In this document: in pieces, positions 1-5,904 of the stretch
Layout of the letters: each line of letters begins with the position of its first letter
How positions within the stretch are numbered: position 1 is the stretch's first letter
DNA from: CAZTGZ01 sp044339595
Lineage (GTDB): Bacteria > Bacteroidota > Bacteroidia > NS11-12g > UBA9320
Reading direction: 5' to 3'
Assembly (NCBI GenBank): GCA_044339595.1
Contig: JBIIVF010000103.1
Span: forward strand, 1 to 8,564
Length of the DNA stretch: 8,564 nt
Notes under the pieces: generated by a model
What the model saw: the letters and a program-made list of their open reading frames with translations, nothing else
Told to the model about the DNA's origin: nothing
Databases searched by the model: none
Made by a program: the position numbers and the translations under genes

Positions 1-1009
1 GGGTGTCGGTTTCATCTCTCCCTGACGACATGACCCTTCTGATAATGGCTTCATTTTCTTTTAAGACTTCTGCACGATTTTGATTGCCCATGAGCAATTC
101 GTAAACCACTTTTTTCAAATCTTGCATATCTGCTTTCAGGTCAAAAAGCACTTTATAGAAAATGTCTCTTTCTGAAAAATCCTGATTCAATCTTCCATGA
201 TTTCCTGGCACAACCATGGGCAAATTACTTTCGGCAGGAAGATAATGTTTCAAGGTTTCTGCATCAATTAAAGATTGTTTTTCCAGCACGGCAATTTGTT
301 CGACAATGTTTTTTAACTGTCGGATATTACCGGGCCATCTATATTGTGTGAGCAATTGTTCGGCTTCAGCGGTTAGATTGATTTCCGGCATTTTATATTT
401 TTCTGCTGTATCAGCTGCAAATTTTCTAAAAAGAAGATAAATGTCGTTCGGACGTTCTCTTAAAGCGGGTACCCGCAAAGGAATGGTTGAAATTCTGTAG
501 TAAAGGTCTTCTCTGAACTTTCCCTTTTGTGATTCTTCATACAAATCTTTATTGGTAGCGGCTACAACCCGAACATCTGTTTTGATCACATTGGATGAGC
601 CCACCCGAATAAATTCTCCATTTTCAAGCACCCGCAGCAATCTGGATTGGGTTTCGAGTGGCAGTTCGCCGATTTCATCTAAAAATATCGTTCCTCCATT
701 CGCAGTTTCGAAATACCCTTTCCGTGAGTCTGCAGCACCGGTGAAAGCGCCTTTCTCATGACCAAACAATTCAGAGTTGATGGTTCCTTCAGGAATAGCC
801 CCGCAATTAAGGGCCATAAAAGGACCATGCTTGCGCGTACTAAGTTGATGAATGATTTTAGAAAAGGATTCCTTTCCAACACCACTTTCTCCCTGAATGT
901 AGACTGTAATATCGGTGGGTGCCACTTTAATGGCTGTTTCAAGAGCATAATTCAATCGGGGTGAATTTCCGATGATGCCAAAACGTTGTTTGATTTGTTG
1001 AATATCCAT
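1..1009 (-). CDS. Sigma-54-dependent transcriptional activator, AAA+ domain only at the N-terminus (3' end cut by window edge)
   Basis: An enhancer-binding protein that would use ATP hydrolysis to remodel sigma-54 RNA polymerase and open promoters. The 336 visible residues begin almost directly in the AAA+ domain. Walker A is GESGVGKE (40-47), the sigma-54 contact loop GAFTGA is intact (87-92), Walker B is GGTIFLDE (105-112), the arginine-finger segment RLLRVLE is at 123-129, sensor I is around VVAATN (148-153) and sensor II is WPGNIRQLKN (225-234). No receiver, PAS or GAF domain precedes the ATPase, so no input domain is visible. After residue 260 comes a charged, probably helical region; the expected Fis-type DNA-binding helix-turn-helix would lie beyond the edge. 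The ATG at 1009-1007 is three bases after the upstream lipoprotein stop, so it is almost certainly cotranscribed and perhaps translationally coupled. The family is secure; its target genes are unknown. Confidence 0.95.
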   Translation of the reverse strand, partial: MDIQQIKQRFGIIGNSPRLNYALETAIKVAPTDITVYIQGESGVGKESFSKIIHQLSTRKHGPFMALNCGAIPEGTINSELFGHEKGAFTGAADSRKGYFETANGGTIFLDEIGELPLETQSRLLRVLENGEFIRVGSSNVIKTDVRVVAATNKDLYEESQKGKFREDLYYRISTIPLRVPALRERPNDIYLLFRKFAADTAEKYKMPEINLTAEAEQLLTQYRWPGNIRQLKNIVEQIAVLEKQSLIDAETLKHYLPAESNLPMVVPGNHGRLNQDFSERDIFYKVLFDLKADMQDLKKVVYELLMGNQNRAEVLKENEAIIRRVMSSGRDETDT

Positions 1010-1012
1010 CTA

Positions 1013-1879
1013 TCAGTAATTCAATTTTTGGGTGGTGGTATCGCTGCTGTACTTATAACTAATGGATTCCCAATTGTCAGTAAAATATCTAAACTTTGTT
1101 TCACGAGATTTTACCTTATTTGGAATTTTTTTCTTGACCATTTGCACTGAATAAGGCGGAATTTCTTTGGTTAATAAATTTATGGGTCCGAGCTTAACCT
1201 TTTGAACAATGGTGGTGTCTTTCAGTCCTGTAGTTTCTGTGATGGTGATGGTGCCATTGTATTCAGAAATAGGACGGTTAGTAAGGTTATATAAAATAGA
1301 CGTGATTTCTATTTCTTTATCAAAGGCATCGGTTATGGACGCTTGTGTGAGGATTACATTTCTTTCTTTCAGATTCCCGACAAAATATAAATTGACGTTT
1401 TTGTGTTCAAACACGATTCCTGCCGGAGCATTGCGATGGTTCACTTCTTTGATGATGAATTTTTTACCACTTTTCTTAAAAAAGTCATTCATGCTGAAAT
1501 AGCGGTAATAGCTATCTTTATCCCCGGTCATATTATTTAGGGCAGTATCTAAAGGAACCAGGTATTCAAAAAATTTATCGCCACAATCGGGATCGATATT
1601 AAAATCAATCAAATTTTCCCATCCATTGAGCCAAATTTTTCCCGAAGAATCCTTGAAAATTCTAACCGGATATGAATGGCCAAATGCTTCTAATAATGAA
1701 TCTTGAAGCAGGGATGATTGATTGAAATCAGGATGAAGCCAAATAACGTCAGTAGAATAATGAAAATCTTTCTTCTGCGTTTCAGCCATGTCTTTGGAAC
1801 TATCTTTTTCGGATTTATTCTTCCCATTACATCCAAAAATGAAGGGCAATAAAAACAAAACATAGACCCAATTCCTCAT
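1013..1879 (-). CDS. Hypothetical lipoprotein of unknown function
   Basis: I do not recognise this 288-residue protein. It opens with a short hydrophobic signal sequence and a lipobox ending in IFGC, with Cys17 the likely lipidated residue, followed by a polar Lys/Ser/Asp-rich tether of about 20 residues. It should therefore be an envelope lipoprotein, but which membrane it sits in cannot be read. The mature part is soluble-looking. The first half is rich in aromatic residues and Asp. The second half, about 165-260, has alternating hydrophobic strands with Asn-Leu-Thr-Asn and Gly-Thr-Ile-Thr-Ile patterns suggestive of a beta-sandwich; that is inference. Its ATG overlaps the miaB stop in an ATGA arrangement (1876-1879), and its TGA lies three bases before the sigma-54 activator. 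It is thus embedded in the operon. Base composition looks like its neighbours, so transfer is not indicated. Confidence 0.85.
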   Translation of the reverse strand: MRNWVYVLFLLPFIFGCNGKNKSEKDSSKDMAETQKKDFHYSTDVIWLHPDFNQSSLLQDSLLEAFGHSYPVRIFKDSSGKIWLNGWENLIDFNIDPDCGDKFFEYLVPLDTALNNMTGDKDSYYRYFSMNDFFKKSGKKFIIKEVNHRNAPAGIVFEHKNVNLYFVGNLKERNVILTQASITDAFDKEIEITSILYNLTNRPISEYNGTITITETTGLKDTTIVQKVKLGPINLLTKEIPPYSVQMVKKKIPNKVKSRETKFRYFTDNWESISYKYSSDTTTQKLNY

Positions 1880-3312
1880 CCTATATTCACTTTGCGTAAA
1901 CCTTTTCCAATCAAGCTGGTTGTGGTGGCTCTTTCTGCAAAAACTTCCACATAATCGCCTTTTTTGAAATCGCCTTTCGGAAAGACCACCACGATATTCT
2001 CATCATTTTTACCCATCCAGTCGTCTTTAGATTTTTTTGAGGAACCTTCTATCAGAACTAAATGAGTTTTACCGATTCTTTGTTGGTTTTTTTCTTTTGA
2101 AATCCTATTTTGTAAAACAATGACCTCTGATAATCGGCGTCTTTTTATTTCTTCCGGTATATCGTCTTCCAACTTTCGAGCCGCCAGCGTTCCGGGTCTT
2201 TCAGAATAGAAGTACATATAGGAGAATTCGAACTGTGCCCATTCCATTAAGGATAAGGTATCTTGATGTTCCGCTTCTGTTTCTGAACAAAATCCGGTGA
2301 TGATATCGCAGGTAATTCCGCATTCAGGCATAATTTCTCGAATCCGTGCCACTTTGTTCATATACCATTCTCTTGTATAACCGCGATTCATCAATTCGAG
2401 GACTCTGCTGTTTCCACTTTGGGCAGGTAAATGTATGTATTTGCAGATATTCGGATGGGCAAGCATGGCAAACAAAACATCGTCTGTAATGTCTTTGGGA
2501 TGAGAGGTTGAAAACCTAAAACGCACATCGGGTGCCGACGTTGCGCACATGCGGAGTAATCGGGCGAAATTAACGTGACTTTCTCTTTCACTTTCGCTGA
2601 GTTTTGAAAAGTCTTTTTTAGGACCGCCACCAAACCATAGATAAGAATCGACATTTTGGCCAAGCAGGGTGATTTCTTTGAAGCCTTTTGATTCTAGATC
2701 TTTTACTTCATTGAGGATCGACTCAGGGTCACGACTTCGTTCTCTCCCTCGGGTAAAGGGAACTACACAAAAACTACACATGTTATCGCATCCCCTCATG
2801 ATAGAAATAAAGGCGGTGACTCCATTTGTATTCAAACGGGTAGGGGCAATTTCACCATAGGTTTCTTCAAGGGAAAGCACCACATTGATCGCTTTATTAC
2901 CATCTTCCACTTCACTGATAAGTGAAGGCAATTCGCGGTAAGCATCTGGGCCGGCTACTATATCTACAAGCTTTTCTTCTTCGAGCAGCTGTTTTTTTAA
3001 GCGTTCTGCCATGCAGCCCAAAACACCTACGATCAGTTTTTTATTCTTCTTTTTATGACCTTTAAGCTGTATAAGTCTATGCCGAATTTTTAATTCTGCA
3101 TTGTCGCGAATGCTGCAGGTGTTGATGAATATCACATCTGCTTCATGCTCATTTCCTGTAGTTTGATAGCCGTTTTCTGCCATCACGGTGGCCACAATTT
3201 CACTGTCTGCGAAATTCATGGCACATCCATAACTTTCTATATATAGATTTTTAACAGCTTTCGAGGCCTGAAGATGATCATGGGTAGCCGACTCTGTTAG
3301 GATATCTGTCAT
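1876..3312 (-). CDS. miaB: tRNA-2-methylthio-N6-dimethylallyladenosine synthase MiaB
   Basis: A radical-SAM methylthiotransferase that converts i6A37 to ms2i6A37 in tRNAs reading UNN codons, using two [4Fe-4S] clusters in the cytoplasm. Numbered from ATG 3312 (478 residues), the N-terminal cluster cysteines are Cys30 (SYGCAMN), Cys66 (NTCSIR) and Cys100 (LGCMAE). The radical-SAM CxxxCxxC is Cys175, Cys179 and Cys182 (GCDNMCSFC), followed by VPFTRGRERSR. A C-terminal TRAM RNA-binding domain covers roughly 405-470. CVVPFTRGRERSRDP and the overall length fit MiaB better than MtaB or RimO. An in-frame TTG at 3333 would add seven residues. I prefer the ATG because the TTG is the end of a perfect TAnnTTTG promoter box. 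It sits 53 bases after dapF and overlaps the next gene by four bases. Confidence 0.96.
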   Translation of the reverse strand: MTDILTESATHDHLQASKAVKNLYIESYGCAMNFADSEIVATVMAENGYQTTGNEHEADVIFINTCSIRDNAELKIRHRLIQLKGHKKKNKKLIVGVLGCMAERLKKQLLEEEKLVDIVAGPDAYRELPSLISEVEDGNKAINVVLSLEETYGEIAPTRLNTNGVTAFISIMRGCDNMCSFCVVPFTRGRERSRDPESILNEVKDLESKGFKEITLLGQNVDSYLWFGGGPKKDFSKLSESERESHVNFARLLRMCATSAPDVRFRFSTSHPKDITDDVLFAMLAHPNICKYIHLPAQSGNSRVLELMNRGYTREWYMNKVARIREIMPECGITCDIITGFCSETEAEHQDTLSLMEWAQFEFSYMYFYSERPGTLAARKLEDDIPEEIKRRRLSEVIVLQNRISKEKNQQRIGKTHLVLIEGSSKKSKDDWMGKNDENIVVVFPKGDFKKGDYVEVFAERATTTSLIGKGLRKVNIG

Positions 3313-3365
3313 TTGCACAATTTTATCATGCAAAAATAGGACTTAATGACAAATTGTCAGAAAAA
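3313..3365 (-). promoter_or_regulatory. Candidate miaB promoter with palindromic operator-like site
   Basis: This dapF-miaB spacer reads, on the minus strand, TTTC (3363-3360), a 21-base spacer, then TATTTTTG (3338-3331). The second element matches the Bacteroidota -7 consensus TAnnTTTG exactly; the first is a one-mismatch -33 box (TTTG). Transcription would start about a dozen bases before the miaB ATG at 3312. The spacer contains a perfect inverted repeat, TGACAA-A-TTGTCA (3347-3359), placed where a dimeric repressor would block polymerase. As RNA it could form only a 4-bp stem, and no T-run follows it in a terminator-like position, so a protein site is the better guess. Promoter and operator are both predicted from pattern alone. 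Confidence 0.4.
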
Positions 3366-4181
3366 TCAACGGTTTATTTCGGCAGATTGAGGGTAAAATA
3401 CGGTTGAATGAATGTTTCCCTGAAATACTTCTTCGGCCGGACCCGCCAAGAAAATATGATTGAATTCAGCGATACCATCATATTGAAATCGTACGCTCAG
3501 GTTCCCTCCCGGGGTAGAAATCTTCTGCAGAAATTCTCCTTTGTTACCTGAAACTCTTAAGTGATGGGCTAAAGCCACAGCAGTTACGCCGGTACCACAG
3601 CTAAGGGTTTCATTTTCAACACCACGTTCGTAGGTGCGCACTTTGAGCACTTCACCTTCAGCTTCAACGAAGTTAACATTGATCCCCGTTTGGCTGAAAC
3701 GGTCGTTATATCGGATTTTCTTAGCTTCACCGACTACATCAAATGTGGCTACATCATCAATAAATTGAATAAAGTGCGGAGAACCGGTGTTGAGGATATA
3801 AAAATACTCTCCTATTTCAACTTGTGAAACATTGTGCATTTGAAGATGAATCCAGTCTTGCTCAAATCTCGCATAATGCTCACCATCGGTAGATAAGAAG
3901 TAAGTCTCTTGTTGAATTATACCCATTTTTTTGGCGAATGAAACTGCGCAACGGCTTCCATTTCCACAAAAACTGCGACTTCCATCTGAATTGAAATAGA
4001 TCATATTAAAGTCGAGTTCGTCGTGCTGCTCAATCAGAATCAGACCATCTGCACCTACGCCAAATCTGCGGTCACAAATGTTGGAAACGTTGATCAAATC
4101 GGCATTGAGGAGCTTGGAGCGATTGTCAATCATCACAAAATCATTGCCGGTTCCCTGATATTTATAAAACGGTAAATTCAC
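3366..4181 (-). CDS. dapF: Diaminopimelate epimerase
   Basis: Cofactor-independent racemisation of LL- to meso-diaminopimelate, the penultimate step of lysine synthesis and the source of the peptidoglycan cross-linking residue. The 271-residue length is close to the 274 of E. coli DapF. The two active-site thiols are present: Cys72 in FCGNGSRC and Cys195 in LSCGTGVTA. Other family signatures are YQGTGNDFVMIDNR near the start, GVGADG (41-46), NTGSPH (131-136) and RTYERGVENET (182-192). The start is a GTG at 4181-4179. It puts the conserved FYKYQGTGNDF at the usual distance from the N-terminus, and no in-frame ATG lies between it and the upstream gene's stop. It begins 20 bases after the anti-sigma-like gene, so it is probably carried on the sigma factor transcript. 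Nothing in the protein looks defective. Confidence 0.97.
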   Translation of the reverse strand: MNLPFYKYQGTGNDFVMIDNRSKLLNADLINVSNICDRRFGVGADGLILIEQHDELDFNMIYFNSDGSRSFCGNGSRCAVSFAKKMGIIQQETYFLSTDGEHYARFEQDWIHLQMHNVSQVEIGEYFYILNTGSPHFIQFIDDVATFDVVGEAKKIRYNDRFSQTGINVNFVEAEGEVLKVRTYERGVENETLSCGTGVTAVALAHHLRVSGNKGEFLQKISTPGGNLSVRFQYDGIAEFNHIFLAGPAEEVFQGNIHSTVFYPQSAEINR

Positions 4182-4201
4182 TACTTTGAAGATTTTAATA
4201 A

Positions 4202-5188
4202 TTATTTTCTTAGAATTTCAAGGATGGCTTCATCGGTTACTTTTTCGTAACTCCTATAGGTATTGCTCACCGGCAAGTAATAAAAATCCTTATTCCATTG
4301 TAAGTAAACTTTTCCTTGTATTGAATGCAAAGATACACTGGCCCCGCCTTCAATTCCGTATAGTTTCATCAGAATTCCGCTATAAGTATACCCTTTAAAA
4401 TTGACGATAGATTGCCAAAATTCTACCTTCACGGTGGTTTGAGCTTTTTCAACATCCGCTACTTCAGGGCCCTCATTTTTAGAATCCCCACCACTTTCAG
4501 GAATATTTCTCTCAGTTTTGGTTGATGTGGGTGTTTTTTTAAGTTCCGAATCAGATTCAGCCACTTTGTCTTTTGTCGCAGTTAAAGCGTGTTCCTTGAT
4601 TGGATAATACCTCGCGGCCCAAAGTCTATCCTGCTTAACTTCAACATCTGCAGCCGCCTCTTTAATTTCTGCTACGGGTGGTATGCCCTCTGCATCATCC
4701 AGATAATCCGTTTCACTTGATTCTATTTCTTCCACAATTTCAGGATGCTGACCTTCGAACTCTTGAACTGTGGGCGGTGGCAGAACAGGAGTCAGACTCT
4801 CAACATCTTTCTCAGCACTTGCTAACGCGGCGGTATCAGGATTCTCCAGTATTTCTGTGTTTTGAACAATCGGCTGAACTTTATCGAGTAGATTGTATTT
4901 AAATGTAAAGTAGAAAATAGCCAAAAATGCCAAAGAAGCCGCTACTGCCCAATAAATACGAGTGCTGAAAATGGGCTTTACAATGGGCTCTTTCTCAAGT
5001 TCTTGTTTTAAAAAGTCTTTAAGTTGATCATGACGAACAGATTTAATACCTTCAACGATGGCCATTTGGGTTTGAACATAGTCGGCAAATGCAGCATCAT
5101 CTTGCATGGCTTTCTCAAATTGAATCAATGCATCGCCCTTCAGCAAACCTTCGATATATAAGTCAATATGTTCTTGATTTTTAATCAT
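4202..5188 (-). CDS. Membrane-anchored anti-sigma-like protein
   Basis: A 328-residue single-pass membrane protein immediately after a sigma factor gene (four-base gap), probably its anti-sigma factor. The N-terminal segment, about 6-50, has the pattern HIDLYIEGLLKGD...FEKAMQDD...FADYV, like the short cytoplasmic helical domain of Bacteroidota anti-sigma proteins. It lacks the His-x3-Cys-x2-Cys zinc motif of classical ZAS domains. One transmembrane helix lies at about 79-96, with positive residues before it, implying N-in topology. Then comes a long acidic, Pro/Glu/Lys/Thr-rich low-complexity stretch, about 103-250. It ends in a compact domain with aromatic beta-like strands, about 253-328 (FWQSIVNFKGYTYSG, YLQWNKDFYYLP). 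The outer tail could sense an envelope signal or be a protease target. Function is inferred from position and architecture; a structural envelope protein is the alternative. Confidence 0.8.
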   Translation of the reverse strand: MIKNQEHIDLYIEGLLKGDALIQFEKAMQDDAAFADYVQTQMAIVEGIKSVRHDQLKDFLKQELEKEPIVKPIFSTRIYWAVAASLAFLAIFYFTFKYNLLDKVQPIVQNTEILENPDTAALASAEKDVESLTPVLPPPTVQEFEGQHPEIVEEIESSETDYLDDAEGIPPVAEIKEAAADVEVKQDRLWAARYYPIKEHALTATKDKVAESDSELKKTPTSTKTERNIPESGGDSKNEGPEVADVEKAQTTVKVEFWQSIVNFKGYTYSGILMKLYGIEGGASVSLHSIQGKVYLQWNKDFYYLPVSNTYRSYEKVTDEAILEILRK

Positions 5189-5192
5189 GACT

Positions 5193-5762
5193 TCAATTGA
5201 AGAAATCTTCCTTATTGTAATGCGTTCTCACGTCTTTCTCTAGTTTCTTGAAACACTGATATTTTTTAGATTTTACCACATCCGTATTGGCAAATCCCAT
5301 TTTTTCTGCAATTACCTTGTTGTCTAATTCATCGAAATAAAAGTAAGACAAAAGTTGTCTGCAGGTTTCATCCAGTTTTTTAACGTATTCCTTGATTACC
5401 TGCATGTCCATTTGGTTAGAGGTTCGTCCGTCAGCTGCAACATCCTCATAAGCACCATCATCCATGCGGGTCATGCGCTCTTTTTTTCTCAATTGTTTAT
5501 ACCAGAGATTTTTAACAATACTCATGATATAGGTGCTGAGTTTAACGGTTAGTTCGAAACCCGGTTTCTGAGCGTTTTGCCAAACAGCAATAACCGCATC
5601 TTGTATTAGATCTGGCACATCTTCTTCCGCACCACTGTTTTTGCGAACAAAGTTCTTCACCATTGAAATATGTTGCTTATACATCATCACCAGGACTTTT
5701 TGATTGCCCTTTTTGATTTCTTGTATCATCTGCTGGTCAGTAAGTTTACTTGATCCCAACAT
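5193..5762 (-). CDS. ECF-type RNA polymerase sigma-70 family sigma factor
   Basis: A 189-residue sigma factor with only regions 2 and 4, as in extracytoplasmic-function sigmas. Region 2 covers about 21-97, including the core-binding DLIQDAVIAVW (51-61) and the basic promoter-melting stretch NLWYKQLRKKER (85-96). A variable linker of about 25 residues follows. Region 4 (about 122-179) contains LDETCRQLLSYFYFDELDNK and a helix-turn-helix around IAEKMGFANTDVVKSKKYQC that would read the -35 box. The ATG at 5762-5760 is directly preceded by an in-frame TAA, so the start is firm. It heads the minus-strand cluster, is followed after four bases by the membrane anti-sigma-like gene, and diverges from htrA. 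It probably directs RNA polymerase to envelope-related promoters, perhaps including its own and htrA. The ECF subgroup was not assigned. Confidence 0.93.
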   Translation of the reverse strand: MLGSSKLTDQQMIQEIKKGNQKVLVMMYKQHISMVKNFVRKNSGAEEDVPDLIQDAVIAVWQNAQKPGFELTVKLSTYIMSIVKNLWYKQLRKKERMTRMDDGAYEDVAADGRTSNQMDMQVIKEYVKKLDETCRQLLSYFYFDELDNKVIAEKMGFANTDVVKSKKYQCFKKLEKDVRTHYNKEDFFN

Positions 5763-5777
5763 TTAACAGACAGTTAA
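5763..5777. repeat. Small perfect inverted repeat abutting the sigma factor start codon
   Basis: TTAAC (5763-5767) and GTTAA (5773-5777) are perfect complements around a five-base loop, directly 5' of the sigma factor ATG. In the RNA the stem would be five mostly A-U pairs, too weak to block translation on its own. It may be an operator half-site pair or chance in AT-rich DNA. Confidence 0.25.
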
Positions 5778-5904
5778 TAGACTTTGGTCGATAAAGGTAA
5801 ATGCCACAGCACAAATTTTCATTGCTAAACGTTACAAATATCGAACATTGAATCAAATAATAAAGGAACAGATTTTGCTAAAGGAAAAATCAAAATTCAG
5901 AAGT
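5763..5904. promoter_or_regulatory. Divergent intergenic region between the sigma factor gene and htrA
   Basis: These 142 bases must hold promoters for both directions unless one starts inside a neighbouring gene. For htrA the best match I see is TTG (5848-5850), a 19-base spacer, and AGATTTTG (5870-5877). This keeps TTTG of the TAnnTTTG consensus but not its TA, and would give a leader of about 20 bases. For the sigma factor I found only a partial -7 match, TACCTTTA (minus strand, 5799-5792), without a properly spaced -33 box. That would fit an ECF-dependent promoter but does not show one. The leader before the htrA ATG is A-rich, as usual for weakly Shine-Dalgarno-dependent Bacteroidota genes. 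Confidence 0.35.

Noticed and set aside
679..948. Minus-strand open frame of 89 codons
   Set aside because: It is another frame of the sigma-54 activator, whose own frame carries Walker A, GAFTGA and Walker B through this interval.
1209..1502. Plus-strand open frame of 97 codons
   Set aside because: Lies wholly antisense within the lipoprotein gene, has no recognisable motif, and the minus-strand frame has lipobox and operon support.
3313..3333. Seven-residue N-terminal extension of MiaB from a TTG start
   Set aside because: The TTG belongs to a perfect TAnnTTTG box, and ATG 3312 gives a normal MiaB N-terminus.
3347..3359. Palindrome as a dapF terminator
   Set aside because: The RNA stem would be only about four base pairs and is not followed by a T-tract; the five Ts on the transcribed strand precede it.
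4678..4902. Plus-strand open frame of 74 codons
   Set aside because: Antisense to the low-complexity tether of the anti-sigma-like protein; skewed composition there keeps other frames open.
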